Shown here piece by piece: positions 53,664 through 64,000 of a DNA stretch of 64,000 nt. The notes below the pieces were generated by a model. The model saw nothing but the letters and a program-made list of their open reading frames with translations, was not told where the DNA came from and made no database searches. Within the stretch, counting starts at the first letter, position 1. Every line of letters starts with the position of its first letter. Origin of the DNA: Stakelama saccharophila (GTDB taxonomy: Bacteria; Pseudomonadota; Alphaproteobacteria; Sphingomonadales; Sphingomonadaceae); assembly GCF_032229225.1 (NCBI RefSeq), contig NZ_CP135076.1:1-64000 (forward strand). The letters are read 5' to 3'. Made by a program: the position numbers and the translations under genes.

Positions 53664-55193
53664 TCATTCGTCGTCGGGCGCCAGCCACCGCAGCGTCACC
53701 GCACCGTCGCTGCCGCCGGGCCCGTCGACGCGGTGCGCCGACACCCCCGCGCGGGTCAGCGTCGTCACCACCGTTCCGACATGCGCATCCGGCCCCGAAA
53801 CGCCGATCGGCGCCTTCACGCGCCTGCCGGCCCAGATGACGAGTTGCAGGGCCTGCTCGCCGGCATCGCTCAGCACGTTCGCGCTCTCCTGCTCCGATTG
53901 CGCCTCCTGCTTCGGCGGTTCCGTAAACCCGATTTCCGGCAGCGGCGCGGCGGGCGGCACGACCTCGACCGACCAGTCGCTGGCAACCTTCGCGACGCGG
54001 GCCTCGAGCGCCCGGTACGCGGCGAGTCCGGTATCGGGCAACGGCTGGGCATTCACGACCGCGCGGCGATGATCGCGATCGAGCAACACGGAGCCGGGCT
54101 CGACACCCGCGACGAGCGCCAGTTGCCGGACAAGCTGCGCCGCCGCCTGGTCCGCGGCCTGCCGGCGTGCATTCGCCTGCGCGGCAGCAATCTGCTGCGC
54201 CTCCGCGGCCGCGCCGGTGGACACCCGATATTGTTCCAGCGTCACGGTCACCGGCTCGCCGAACAGCCGCGTCAATGTCGTCTGCGCATCGCGTTCGGCG
54301 TCGGATTCGAATTGCGGCGTCAGCACCGTCGCATCGACCCGGATGGGATCGTATTTCACGTCGATCTGGCTGATGCGCGAATCGTCGCCGAACTGGCTGG
54401 CGACGACATCGCGCACGTCGCGCTGCGCCGTCGCTTCCCAGGCGATCTGCCGCAGCGACAGGCCCAGCGGCACGGCAAACGCGATCAGCGTCGCGACCAT
54501 CAGCACGGTCTGCAAGATGGTATGCTGCGGCGACAGGTCGGAGCCGAAGCCGTAGAGCCGCGCCATCCCGGCCGCCGCCAGGGCGATCGTCATCAGGTTG
54601 GTGAAGAACAGGATGGTGGAGCCGGTAAACACCGTCCAGTTGAGCGTCGCGAGACCATAGCCCATCACCGCGAGCGGCGGCATCAACGCAGTGGCGATGG
54701 CGACGCCCACGATCGTGCCCTCGCGTCCGCGAACCATTGCATAGGATCCGGCGAGCGCGGAAAACAACGCCACCAGCAGGTCGAACAGATTGGGCTGGGT
54801 GCGCGCCGCGATCTCTTCGGTCACGTTCTGCAGCGGCGACATCAGCACGATCAGCGCGCAGAATATGACCGCCAGCACGACGCCCAGCGCCAGCGCGACA
54901 GCGGATTCCCTGATCTCTGCGGAATCGAAGGTGGCGAGACCGAAGCCCAGCCCGATGATCGGTCCCATCAGCGGCGAGATCAGCATCGCGCCGATCACCA
55001 CCGCCGGCGATGAGAGCAAGAGACCCAGAACGGCGATGCCCGCGGACATCAGCGTCATGAAGGCGTAGCGTCCGCTCCAGCCGGATTCGCCGCGCACCCG
55101 GTCGAGCACGCGGACGTGATCGACGGTCGCCACGATATGGTCGTGCCACCAGACGACGATCGGATTTTGCTGCAAAAGCGCGGGCGCGGTCAT
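53664..55193 (-). CDS. DUF389 domain-containing membrane protein
   Basis: 509 aa. Five to six transmembrane helices at ~45-240, with GAMLISPLMGPIIGLGFGLA and LFSALAGSYAMVRGREGTIVGVA typical of DUF389, followed by a ~270-residue soluble C-terminus rich in Ala/Gln that is longer than the usual domain. Function unknown; other members are called TIGR00341 or hydrophobic domain proteins. Confidence 0.88.
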   Translation of the reverse strand: MTAPALLQQNPIVVWWHDHIVATVDHVRVLDRVRGESGWSGRYAFMTLMSAGIAVLGLLLSSPAVVIGAMLISPLMGPIIGLGFGLATFDSAEIRESAVALALGVVLAVIFCALIVLMSPLQNVTEEIAARTQPNLFDLLVALFSALAGSYAMVRGREGTIVGVAIATALMPPLAVMGYGLATLNWTVFTGSTILFFTNLMTIALAAAGMARLYGFGSDLSPQHTILQTVLMVATLIAFAVPLGLSLRQIAWEATAQRDVRDVVASQFGDDSRISQIDVKYDPIRVDATVLTPQFESDAERDAQTTLTRLFGEPVTVTLEQYRVSTGAAAEAQQIAAAQANARRQAADQAAAQLVRQLALVAGVEPGSVLLDRDHRRAVVNAQPLPDTGLAAYRALEARVAKVASDWSVEVVPPAAPLPEIGFTEPPKQEAQSEQESANVLSDAGEQALQLVIWAGRRVKAPIGVSGPDAHVGTVVTTLTRAGVSAHRVDGPGGSDGAVTLRWLAPDDE

Positions 55194-55273
55194 GGTCGCG
55201 CGGGCTTAGGGGCTTTGCCTCGGCTTTTCCAGTCGGTAGGGACGACCGGGCAGATCAGCAAAGGGGAATACAT

Positions 55274-56494
55274 ATGGCGGAAGCGGGCACCGTGCCGGAA
55301 AAGGCTGCATCCGCGCTCCGGGGATTTCTGCGCAGCGAGGCGTCGGGCGGAATTGTCCTGATCGCCGCCGCGCTGGCGGCGATGATCGTGGCGAACGTGC
55401 CGGCGACCTCGGAAGGCTATTTCCATTTCCTGCACGCCGAAACGGGGCCGCTGATCAACCCGAAATACGGTCCGATGACAATGCACATCTGGATCAACGA
55501 CGGCCTGATGGCGATCTTCTTCTTTCTCGTCGGGCTGGAGATCAAGCGCGAGTTCGTCGATGGCCGGCTCGCCACGTGGGAGCGCCGCCGCCTGCCGGTG
55601 GTCGCCGCCGCCGCCGGCATGATCGCGCCGGCCGTCATCTACCTCGCCGTCACCCACGGCCGGCCCGACCTGCAATCGGGCTGGGCGATCCCGGCGGCGA
55701 CCGACATCGCCTTCGCCATCGGCGTGCTCGCCCTGCTCGGCAGCCGCGCGCCGGCCTCGCTGAAACTGTTCCTGACCACCGTCGCGATCGTCGACGACAT
55801 GGGCGCGGTCGCGATCATCGCGCTTGCCTATACCAGCGAGCTGTCGTCGCTCGCACTCGGCCTGGCCGCGCTCACCATGGGGGCGATGTACGTCCTCAAC
55901 AAATCGAACGTGCAGCGGCTGACCCCCTATGCCGTGCTGGCGGTACTGCTGTGGTATTTCGTCTTCCTGTCGGGCGTGCATGCGACGATCGCCGGCGTGC
56001 TCGCCGCGTTCATGATCCCCATCACCAAGTCGCCCGGCGCGCCCGACGATGCAGCCTCGCCCTTGCACCGGCTGGAACACGGGCTGGAATATTGGGTCGC
56101 CTTCCTGATCGTACCGCTGTTCGGCTTCGCCAATGCGGGGGTATCCTTTCAGGGCATGTCGCCCGGCATCCTGCTCAACACGCTGCCGCTCGCCATCGCG
56201 CTCGGCCTGTTCATCGGCAAGCAGGTCGGCATTTTCGGCATCATCTTCCTGGCCTTCCACACCAAGTTCGCCAAGACGCCGGGCGGATCGACCTGGACCC
56301 AGGTGTACGGCGTCTCGCTGCTCGCCGGGATCGGCTTCACCATGAGCCTGTTCATCGGCGGGCTCGCCTTTCCCGGCAACGAACTTCTGGTCGACGAGGT
56401 GAAGATCGGCGTGCTCGCCGGGTCCGTATTGTCGGCGGCGGCGGGGTATCTGGTGCTGCGCTTCGCGCCCAGCGTGCCGGTCGAGCAGCAGTGA
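55274..56494 (+). CDS. nhaA: Na+/H+ antiporter NhaA
   Basis: 406 aa with about 12 membrane helices. Key features: IWINDGLMAIFFFLVGLEIK, the paired aspartates in AIVDDMGAVAIIALAYTSEL (Na+ binding), and GIGFTMSLFIGGLAF. Exchanges two H+ for one Na+ at high pH. RBS AAAGGGGA precedes the ATG. It stands alone, divergent from DUF389. Confidence 0.96.
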   Translation: MAEAGTVPEKAASALRGFLRSEASGGIVLIAAALAAMIVANVPATSEGYFHFLHAETGPLINPKYGPMTMHIWINDGLMAIFFFLVGLEIKREFVDGRLATWERRRLPVVAAAAGMIAPAVIYLAVTHGRPDLQSGWAIPAATDIAFAIGVLALLGSRAPASLKLFLTTVAIVDDMGAVAIIALAYTSELSSLALGLAALTMGAMYVLNKSNVQRLTPYAVLAVLLWYFVFLSGVHATIAGVLAAFMIPITKSPGAPDDAASPLHRLEHGLEYWVAFLIVPLFGFANAGVSFQGMSPGILLNTLPLAIALGLFIGKQVGIFGIIFLAFHTKFAKTPGGSTWTQVYGVSLLAGIGFTMSLFIGGLAFPGNELLVDEVKIGVLAGSVLSAAAGYLVLRFAPSVPVEQQ

Positions 56495-56586
56495 AACGCG
56501 ACTGAAAACGCCGTCGTTCACGCCAGGCTGGTTCGCAGAGGAACCGATGTCCGGGTACATGGTGCCTTCGGCGCCGCGGCCGGGCG

Positions 56587-57135
56587 CTAGATACCGACGG
56601 CGGTGCGGATGAAGGCGACCCGTTCGGCCACCGTCGTGCGCGGCAGGTCGACAGGCGTGTAGCCATAATCGCGATAGGTCGCGACCATGACCGCATAGCT
56701 GTCGCGCGCTTCCTGCGGTGTCTGCTTGCGTTCGGGATCGGTCGTGAAGATCTCCTCCCACCAGGGAGCGATGAAGACGCGGGAATTGTAGCGATGGGAG
56801 CGTGCCGCACGGTCGATATGTTCCGGCACCGCGAGCCCGGAAATGCGGAGGAAGCCGATCACGTCCGGTATCCCCCGGTCGAGGACGACCGTCCGGCCCG
56901 ATGCCGCCGCGCTTTGGTGCGCCGCGACTTCGCGAACGACCATCTTCTCGGCAAAGGCAAGGTGGTCGGACCAGGGCAGCGCGCTGCCGCCACGCGCCAG
57001 CTCCTCCTTGATGATGGCGCGGCCGACCTCCGGACTGGTGGCGATGCCCTGCGCCGCCAGGGCATCGATCAGCGTCGATTTTCCCGACCCAGGGCCGCCG
57101 GTGATGACGTGCAGCCGATCGACCGGGTCGCTCAC
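56587..57135 (-). CDS. AAA-family NTPase, small (P-loop)
   Basis: 182 aa, Walker A HVITGGPGSGKSTLIDALAA at ~9-28, and a Walker B-like VLDRGIPDVIGFLRI. It belongs to the AAA_28 (NadR-kinase-like) group; the RNFIAPWWEEIFTTDPERKQ-type segment (FIAPWWEEIFTTDPERKQT here) is characteristic. No second domain is attached. The substrate is unknown. Confidence 0.8.
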   Translation of the reverse strand: MSDPVDRLHVITGGPGSGKSTLIDALAAQGIATSPEVGRAIIKEELARGGSALPWSDHLAFAEKMVVREVAAHQSAAASGRTVVLDRGIPDVIGFLRISGLAVPEHIDRAARSHRYNSRVFIAPWWEEIFTTDPERKQTPQEARDSYAVMVATYRDYGYTPVDLPRTTVAERVAFIRTAVGI

Positions 57136-57150
57136 GGCCGGCCCATGCGG

Positions 57151-57182
57151 GCAGGGCGACCCGATCGCCCGGGCCGCCCTGC
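57151..57182 (-). terminator. hairpin downstream of etfA
   Basis: GCAGGGCG (57151-57158) pairs with CGCCCTGC (57175-57182), 25 bases past the etfA stop. No T run follows on the minus strand, so the termination role is only possible. Confidence 0.3.
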
Positions 57183-57206
57183 TGGAAAAGTCGTCTCGGA
57201 CAATGC

Positions 57207-58139
57207 TCAGAGCTTTTCGGTCAGCTCCGGCACCGCCTTGTAGAGGTCGGCGACCAGCCCGTAATCGGCGATCTGAAAGATCGGGGCATCCTCGTCCTTG
57301 TTGATGGCGATGATGGTCTTCGAATCCTTCATGCCGGCAAGGTGCTGGATGGCCCCGGAAATACCGATGGCGATATAGACTTCCGGCGCCACGATCTTGC
57401 CCGTCTGGCCGACCTGATAGTCGTTGGGGACATAGCCGGCGTCGACCGCCGCGCGGCTCGCACCGACCGCGGCGCCCAGCTTGTCGGCGAGCGGTTCGAT
57501 GATCGAATGGAAATTCTCCGAATTCTGCAGCGCGCGACCGCCGGAGACGACGATCGAGGCGCTGGTGAGTTCGGGACGGTCACTTGTCGCGATGTCGGCC
57601 TTGACGAACGTCGACAGCCTCTTGTCCCCCGTGGCGGAAACCTGCTCGATCTCGGCCGAGCCGCCCTCCGCGCTCGCCTTGTCGAAAGCGGTGCCGCGCG
57701 CGGTGATGACCAGCTTTGTATCGCTCGTCTTCACCGTCGCGATGGCGTTGCCGGCATAGATCGGCCGGGTGAAGCTGTTCTCGCCCTCGACCGAGAGGAT
57801 GTCGGAAATCTGCATCACGTCCATGAGCGCGGCGACGCGCGGGGCGATGTTCTTGCCGGTGGTCGTGGCGGGCGCGACGAAGGCATCGTGATGCTCCATC
57901 AGATCGACGATCAGCGGCGCCACATTTTCCGCGAGCGCATGTTCATAGGCCGCATCGTCGGCGACATGGACCTTGCCCACGCCTTCGATCTTCGCCGCAG
58001 CCTGCGCCACGGCATCGCATCCCGCCCCGGCGACGAGCAGATGCACCTCGCCCAGCTTCGACGCCGCCGTCACGGCGGCCAGCGTGGCGTCCTTCAATTC
58101 CGTGTTGTCGTGTTCGACCCAAACCAGAGTCTTCATCAT
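57207..58139 (-). CDS. etfA: electron transfer flavoprotein subunit alpha
   Basis: 310 aa. The FAD-binding C-terminal domain has [20 protein letters not shown] and [20 protein letters not shown], ending [21 protein letters not shown]-terminal alpha/beta domain starts [12 protein letters not shown]; either of two adjacent ATGs may be used. It shuttles electrons from acyl-CoA dehydrogenases (one encoded at 61.6-63.3 kb) to the quinone pool. Confidence 0.96.
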   Translation of the reverse strand: MMKTLVWVEHDNTELKDATLAAVTAASKLGEVHLLVAGAGCDAVAQAAAKIEGVGKVHVADDAAYEHALAENVAPLIVDLMEHHDAFVAPATTTGKNIAPRVAALMDVMQISDILSVEGENSFTRPIYAGNAIATVKTSDTKLVITARGTAFDKASAEGGSAEIEQVSATGDKRLSTFVKADIATSDRPELTSASIVVSGGRALQNSENFHSIIEPLADKLGAAVGASRAAVDAGYVPNDYQVGQTGKIVAPEVYIAIGISGAIQHLAGMKDSKTIIAINKDEDAPIFQIADYGLVADLYKAVPELTEKL

Positions 58140-58175
58140 TTCGTCCTCTCGATCCCGTCCCGCTTTCGATCCCGT

Positions 58176-58256
58176 CCGGGCTGGGCCTGTCGAAGGCCTG
58201 TCCTGTCTTCACCCGAAGTAGAAGTACCGCCCTTCGACAAGCTCAGGGCGAACGGA
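58176..58256. repeat. REP-like repeat between etfB and etfA
   Basis: Inverted pair GCCTGTCGAAGGCC (about 58185-58198) and CGCCCTTCGACAAGCTCAGG (58229-58248). The CCTTCGACAAGCTCAGGGCGAAC string is a dispersed sphingomonad repeat. It separates etfB from etfA but probably remains in their shared mRNA. Confidence 0.8.
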
Positions 58257-58259
58257 GGG

Positions 58260-59033
58260 TCACTTCGGAAGGCCCAGCGCCTTCAGCTTGGCAACCAGTT
58301 CGTCCACGCCGGCGACCTTTTCGCCCGCCTGCCGCTTGGGCGGCTCGGAGACGTTGGTCACGGTCAGGCGCGGCGACACGTCGACACCATAGTCCTCAAC
58401 CGATTTGGTATCCATCGGCTTGGACTTCGCCTTCATGATGTTGGGCAGCGACGCATAGCGCGGCTCGTTGAGGCGCAGGTCGGTGGTGACGATCGCCGGC
58501 AGCGTCAGCTCGTCGGTCTCCAGCCCGCCGTCGACCTCGCGGGTGACGGTGACCTTGCCGCCTGTCCCGGACCCCGATCCGGGGTCGCCCAGCTCGACCT
58601 TGGAGGCGAAGGTGCCCTGCGCCCAGCCGAGCAGGGCGGCGAGCATCTGGCCGGTCTGGTTGTTGTCGTCGTCGATCGCCTGCTTGCCGAGGATGACGAG
58701 TTCGGGCGACTCGGCCTCGACCACCTTGGCGAGCAGCTTGGCGACGCCCAGCGGTTCGATGCGCTCGTCGGCGGTGATCAGGATCGCGCGGTCGGCGCCC
58801 ATGGCAAGCGCGGTCCTGAGCGTCTCCTGGCACTTCTGCTCACCGATGGAAACGGCGACGATCTCTTCGACCGGGCCCTTTTCCTTCAGCCGGATCGCTT
58901 CCTCGACCGCGATTTCGTCGAACGGGTTCATGCTCATCTTGACATTGGCAAGATCGACGCCCGATCCGTCCGCCTTCACGCGGGGTTTGACGTTATAGTC
59001 AAGCACGCGCTTGACCGGCACCAGCACTTTCAT
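58260..59033 (-). CDS. etfB: electron transfer flavoprotein subunit beta
   Basis: 257 aa. [20 protein letters not shown] at the start, [20 protein letters not shown], then [14 protein letters not shown]-like ([20 protein letters not shown]) and [16 protein letters not shown]-binding partner of EtfA. RBS AAGGA precedes ATG 59033; 27 further open bases upstream are not used. Confidence 0.96.
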   Translation of the reverse strand: MKVLVPVKRVLDYNVKPRVKADGSGVDLANVKMSMNPFDEIAVEEAIRLKEKGPVEEIVAVSIGEQKCQETLRTALAMGADRAILITADERIEPLGVAKLLAKVVEAESPELVILGKQAIDDDNNQTGQMLAALLGWAQGTFASKVELGDPGSGSGTGGKVTVTREVDGGLETDELTLPAIVTTDLRLNEPRYASLPNIMKAKSKPMDTKSVEDYGVDVSPRLTVTNVSEPPKRQAGEKVAGVDELVAKLKALGLPK

Positions 59034-59179
59034 CTGCGTCCTTTCCGTTTGTCCGCGCATTACGGCTCTCGGTTAGGCCGAACATGGCGGTTTCCCGCAT
59101 TTTTCGCAAGACCGGTATGGCGAACCGCCCATGCCGTAACGGCATCGGGAAGGCGCGCCGCCGGTCCTGTCGTCCAACC

Positions 59180-59216
59180 AACGAAAACGGGGCCGCGACG
59201 TATCCGCCCGGCCCCG
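59180..59216 (-). terminator. rho-independent terminator of sucC
   Basis: CGGGGCCG (59188-59195) pairs with CGGCCCCG (59209-59216), loop 13 bases. On the minus strand TTTTCG follows, 30 bases after the sucC stop. Confidence 0.7.
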
Positions 59217-59246
59217 CAACGCTTTGTCAGCCTGGGGCCGGCAGCA

Positions 59247-60446
<1,200 letters not shown>

Positions 60447-60721
60447 GGGGCGGACCTAGCCTTTTGGAGTCGGAGAATTGTGCAGTGCGCTAAAGCACAG
60501 TGCGCCGCTCAAATCCACCCCCGGCTCAGCGCACAAGGCCCGTGGCGCAAAGGCCGGCGGAGGCGGATGCGACGCCCCGGATCTCCGGATCGCCCAGCGC
60601 GTATTCGGTGGAGAAACCGATCCAGCGACGCAGGGTTCCGCGCCTTCGTCAGGCCGGACAGGCCGCGACCAGCACGATCGAAATCCTCGCGATCCGCATG
60701 CGTCCTCGCTATATCAGGACC

Positions 60722-61237
60722 ATGAATCCGGCAATCGGCCTTCTGCTGTTCTTCGCGACCATATTGGGCATGGAAGGGTTCGCCTATGTCACGCACCGCT
60801 GGGTGATGCACGGGCCGGGCTGGTTCCTGCACGCGAGCCACCACCGGCCGCGCCGGGGCAGATGGGAGCGCAACGATCTCTACGGCGTGATCTTCGCCAT
60901 CCCCTCGATCGTCCTCCTGCTCGGCGGGGTGCAGCTCGGCTGGTGGCCGGGCTGGGCATGGATCGGCGCCGGGATCGCGGGCTACGGCGCCATCTATTTC
61001 GGGTTCCACGACGTGATCGTGCACCAGCGGCTGCAGCACCGCTATCTGCCGAGATCGGCCTATATGCGCCGCATCGTCCAGGCGCACCGGCTCCATCACG
61101 CCGTCGAGACGAAGCACGGGGCGGTCAGCTACGGCTTTCTATGGGCGCCAAGGCCGGAGAAACTGAAGGCCGAATTGCGTCGGCGCGGCCGCGCCTGCGT
61201 CCGCGCCCCCGCGCCGCGATGTCGGACGACCCGGTGA
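60722..61237 (+). CDS. crtZ: beta-carotene hydroxylase CrtZ
   Basis: 171 aa, di-iron membrane hydroxylase that makes zeaxanthin. His motifs: H25..H30 (HRWVMH), HASHH at ~37-41, HDVIVHQ and HRLHH near the C-terminus, with four hydrophobic segments. The extra ~25 residue Arg-rich tail is unusual. The frame is open upstream but MNPAIGLLLF is the family start. It stands alone; no other carotenoid gene is in the window. Confidence 0.93.
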   Translation: MNPAIGLLLFFATILGMEGFAYVTHRWVMHGPGWFLHASHHRPRRGRWERNDLYGVIFAIPSIVLLLGGVQLGWWPGWAWIGAGIAGYGAIYFGFHDVIVHQRLQHRYLPRSAYMRRIVQAHRLHHAVETKHGAVSYGFLWAPRPEKLKAELRRRGRACVRAPAPRCRTTR

Positions 61238-61556
61238 GAAAGACTCAGGTGGCTCGGCCGTCTCGGCCATTGTTCTGAGCGATCTGTCGACCGAGGCGGC
61301 GTTGCTTTCGCTGCAGACGGCATCGACCGGTTTCCCGATCAAGCGGCTGTGACCGAACTGCACCCGCCCGCACCATCCACACGGAAAAGCGATATCCGCG
61401 GATCCCTACGAACGACCTCGCCGCCCGTTCGGACTGAAGGCTGTGGATCGGCGATGAACGCTAGCGGTCGACGAACACGCATGCCCTTTTCCGCGCTTTC
61501 ACTGGTGGTCGGCAGCCGACTAGTGCCGAATACAGCCGCGGCGAACAATCTGGACA
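61238..61556. other. 319-base region without a gene
   Basis: No reading frame with RBS or family features was found on either strand between crtZ and the acyl-CoA dehydrogenase stop. No repeat or strong hairpin was noticed. Confidence 0.5.
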
Positions 61557-63305
61557 TTAGCCGAAGATCCCGGCAGGTGCTGTGGCCGCAACGTCGCCTT
61601 TCGATGCGATAAAGGTCAGCATGGGCCCAACCCTTGGCAGCTCCCATTCGAAAAAGAATCGGCACGCATGATGCTTGCCTTTAGCCAATTTGGTGTTCGC
61701 CGGCGCGGTTCTGCGCAGCGTATACGCAGCGACCACCTGGTCCAGCCATAGCCAAGCGGTCACGACGTGCCCAAACGCCCGAAGGAACGGCGTCGCATTG
61801 TCGAGTGCTGCGTTTGCCTCGCGCCTGCGCAAGACCTGAATCGTTTCCGTCGCCGTTCGCCATGTCGCCGACAGGGTATTAGCAAATTCTGCGAGGCCGG
61901 GAATGTCCCGCGCCATCTCGGCCGTCTCGAGTATCTTAACTTCAAGAACCAGCAGACCAGCCCCGTCGCGCAGGATCTTCCGCCCGACCAAGTCGATCGC
62001 CTGAATGCCGGTGGTGCCCTCGTGGATGGGGTTCAGCCGGTTATCGCGCCATAGCTGCTCAACATCGAAGTCCCGCGTATATCCATAGCCGCCATGGATC
62101 TGGATCGCGATGTCGTTTGCCGCAAGGCCATGTTCCGATGACCAGGTCTTCGCGACCGGCGTCAACAGGCCGAGCAAGGCGGCGTCCTCTGCACAATCCT
62201 CGGCGGTGTCCACCAGCCGCGCGCAATAAAGGCACAGCGCCAGCGCACCTTCGACATAGCATTTCTGCTGAAGCAGCATCCGCCGTACATCGGGATGCTC
62301 GATGATCGCCACGGCGTTGCCCGAGCGCCGCCCCGCCGGTCGGCCCTGCAGCCGCTCGCGCGCATAGGTGGCGGACAGCAGATAGCTGCGATAGCCCATC
62401 GCTGCCGCGCCCGTGCCGACGCCGATCCGCGCCTCGTTCATCATCTGGAACATCTGGCGCAGGCCGTCGCCCGGTTTGCCGACGATCCAGCCGAGTGCGC
62501 CGCCATTCTCGCCGAAATTGAGCAGGCAGTTGGTCGTGCCCCGATAGCCCATCTTGTGGTTGATGCCCGCCACGGTCACATCGTTGCGCGCGCCGTCGGG
62601 AAAGATTTTCGGCACGATGAACAGCGAAATTCCGGCCGTCCCTTCGGGCAGCGTCCCATCCTCGCGCGGCACCTTGGCGAGCACGAGGTGGACGATATTC
62701 TCGCTCGCATCATGGTCGCCACCCGAAATCCACATCTTGTTGCCGGTCAGCCGGTATCGCTCCCCCAACGCGTCGCGGCCATCGAGCACGGCGCGCGTGC
62801 GAACGTCGGCGAGGCTCGACCCCGCCTGCGGCTCGGACAGGCACATGGTGCCGAACCAGCGCCCGTCGATCTCGGGCCGGGCGAAGGTATCGATCTGAGC
62901 CTCGGTGCCGAACGCGGCGATCAGCCGCGCATTGGCAACGGTGAGCATCGGATAGGCGGCCGTCGCCACATTCGCCGCGGCGAAATAGGCGAAGGACGCC
63001 ATACAGACCAAATACGGTAGCCCGAGCCCGCCCTGCTCCTCGGGAAAGCCGGCGGAAAACAACCCCAACTCGGCATATTGTGCCAGCGCATCGCCGATCG
63101 CGGGGCAGATGCGCACCTCGCCATCTTCGAAGGCTGGCTCCTCGACGTCGCTGCGTTTATAGTGGGTCAGGAACGCTTCGCTTGCGAGCTTTTCCGACAG
63201 GTCGAGAATGGCATCGATCGTATCTCGATCGACCAATTTGTCCGCGCGCAGCCAGTCGTGGAGAAGAAAATCAATATCGTCGCGACGAATGAGCTGGGCG
63301 GTCAT
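61557..63305 (-). CDS. acyl-CoA dehydrogenase (DmdC/FadE-like, long form)
   Basis: 582 aa with the extended C-terminal domain. FGTMCLSEPQAGSSLADVRT (FAD region), GNKMWISGGDHDASENIVHL, MNEARIGVGTGAAAMGYRSY and IQIHGGYGYTRDFDVEQLWR with DNRLNPIHEGTTGIQAIDLV. The last ~120 residues form the extra domain of DmdC-like enzymes. Uses the etfBA carrier encoded nearby. The SDR stop lies 10 bases upstream, suggesting one operon. Confidence 0.92.
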   Translation of the reverse strand: MTAQLIRRDDIDFLLHDWLRADKLVDRDTIDAILDLSEKLASEAFLTHYKRSDVEEPAFEDGEVRICPAIGDALAQYAELGLFSAGFPEEQGGLGLPYLVCMASFAYFAAANVATAAYPMLTVANARLIAAFGTEAQIDTFARPEIDGRWFGTMCLSEPQAGSSLADVRTRAVLDGRDALGERYRLTGNKMWISGGDHDASENIVHLVLAKVPREDGTLPEGTAGISLFIVPKIFPDGARNDVTVAGINHKMGYRGTTNCLLNFGENGGALGWIVGKPGDGLRQMFQMMNEARIGVGTGAAAMGYRSYLLSATYARERLQGRPAGRRSGNAVAIIEHPDVRRMLLQQKCYVEGALALCLYCARLVDTAEDCAEDAALLGLLTPVAKTWSSEHGLAANDIAIQIHGGYGYTRDFDVEQLWRDNRLNPIHEGTTGIQAIDLVGRKILRDGAGLLVLEVKILETAEMARDIPGLAEFANTLSATWRTATETIQVLRRREANAALDNATPFLRAFGHVVTAWLWLDQVVAAYTLRRTAPANTKLAKGKHHACRFFFEWELPRVGPMLTFIASKGDVAATAPAGIFG

Positions 63306-63315
63306 TATACCCTCT

Positions 63316-64000
63316 TCAGATGATCGTGGTGCCGCCGTCGACGACGATCGTCTGGCCGGTGATATGGCCGCCGGCGTCGGACGCGAGGAGCAGCGCCGGA
63401 CCCATGAGGTCGGTTTCCCCGCCCAACTTTCCAAGCGGCGTCTGGCGGCGCATCTCCTCGCCATGTTCGTCGACCGTCGCCATCGTCATTTTCGACGGGA
63501 AATAGCCGGGTGCGAGCGCGTTGACGCGGATGTTGCGCGGCCCCCATTCGGCGGCGAGCGCGCGCGTCATATTGATGACCGCGCCCTTGGCGGTGTTGTA
63601 GGCGATCGTCCCGGGGCGGTCGGGGTGATGGCCCTGCAGCCCCTCGATCGAGGCGACATTGACCACTGCGCCGCCGCCCTGTTTCAGGAATGCCCCCCGC
63701 GCGGCGGCCTGGGTCAGCAGGAACAGGCCGGTGATGTTGAGGTCGATGACCTTGTTCCAGCCCTCGAGCGAATGACTTTCCGCGGGTGCGCCCCACACCG
63801 TTCCGGCATTGTTAACGAGGATGTCGATCCGACCGAACCGGGCAATCACCCGATCGACAAGGGCCGAAGCCGCATCGCCGGTGCCGAGATCGGCGGCGAA
63901 GGCGGCCGCGTCGCATCCGGCGGCCGACAACCGTTCGACCGCGCTGTCGAGGTCGTTCTGCTTGCGCGCGACCAGCGCAAGCGACGCGCCATATTCGCCG
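63316..64000 (-). CDS. SDR-family NAD(P)-dependent oxidoreductase (cut by window edge)
   Basis: About 228 residues are visible to the right edge; the N-terminal TGxxxGxG loop is outside. NNAGTVWGAP (NAG), active-site region NVASIEGLQG with Ser, YNTAK (Tyr-x3-Lys) and GPALLLASDAGGHITGQTIV with C-terminal VDGGTTII. Substrate unknown; paired with the acyl-CoA dehydrogenase, so a beta-oxidation-type role is plausible. Confidence 0.93.
   Translation of the reverse strand, partial: GEYGASLALVARKQNDLDSAVERLSAAGCDAAAFAADLGTGDAASALVDRVIARFGRIDILVNNAGTVWGAPAESHSLEGWNKVIDLNITGLFLLTQAAARGAFLKQGGGAVVNVASIEGLQGHHPDRPGTIAYNTAKGAVINMTRALAAEWGPRNIRVNALAPGYFPSKMTMATVDEHGEEMRRQTPLGKLGGETDLMGPALLLASDAGGHITGQTIVVDGGTTII

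Overview
The window is high-GC alphaproteobacterial DNA, most consistent with a sphingomonad (Sphingomonas or a close relative). Pointers are a flagellar cluster with fliD and fliS, a Caulobacter/Xanthomonas-type TonB-dependent receptor beside polysaccharide lyases, a zinc-ribbon gene next to ftsEX, COQ9, CrtZ, two sphingomonad-type intergenic repeats and possible EcfG-type promoter boxes. This placement is inferred from gene content; no rRNA gene is present.

Layout. 1-16.6 kb: flagellin (minus, cut by the left edge), then a nearly unbroken flagellar run on the plus strand: a sigma-54 activator, fliE-F-G-H-I-J-K-L-M-N-O-P-Q-R, flhB, fliD and fliS. Most neighbours overlap by 1-8 bases, so the run probably behaves as one or two operons for basal body, motor, export gate, filament cap and chaperone. 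16.7-24.9 kb: housekeeping genes. These are an FMN reductase; a five-gene minus-strand operon argH-lptM-like-lysA-cysG(N)-zntB; a TlpA-type thioredoxin divergent from argH with overlapping start codons; tRNA-Gln; ppx; rlmE; and rpoZ with a terminator. 25-34.7 kb: a phospholipase D/cardiolipin synthase, then a polysaccharide locus of two secreted lyase-like proteins and a TonB receptor, divergent from an MFS transporter. Three copies of a palindromic operator lie in the shared intergenic region.

34.8-40.8 kb: an accessory-looking stretch with a PaoABC-type molybdenum aldehyde oxidoreductase, several small acidic or hydrophilic proteins, a Cys-rich four-helix copper-storage-like protein, a small protein with two HxT motifs, a histidine-kinase remnant and tRNA-Leu. 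40.9-50.7 kb: zinc-ribbon protein, ftsE-ftsX-ydcF-plsC, tyrC-hisC, metX-GNAT-metW, a DUF1206 membrane protein and ssb. 50.7-64 kb: feoAB with a Fur-like box, COQ9, DUF389, nhaA, an NTPase, etfBA, sucC, crtZ, acyl-CoA dehydrogenase, and an SDR dehydrogenase cut by the right edge.

Most of the window is ordinary core chromosome. The places most worth a second look are the 32.7-33.1 kb operator region, the 38.6-40.7 kb small-protein and stress-like island (including a 50-codon ORF just upstream of paoA), the two-HxT protein, and the feoA start. No CRISPR array, integrase, transposase or prophage gene was seen.
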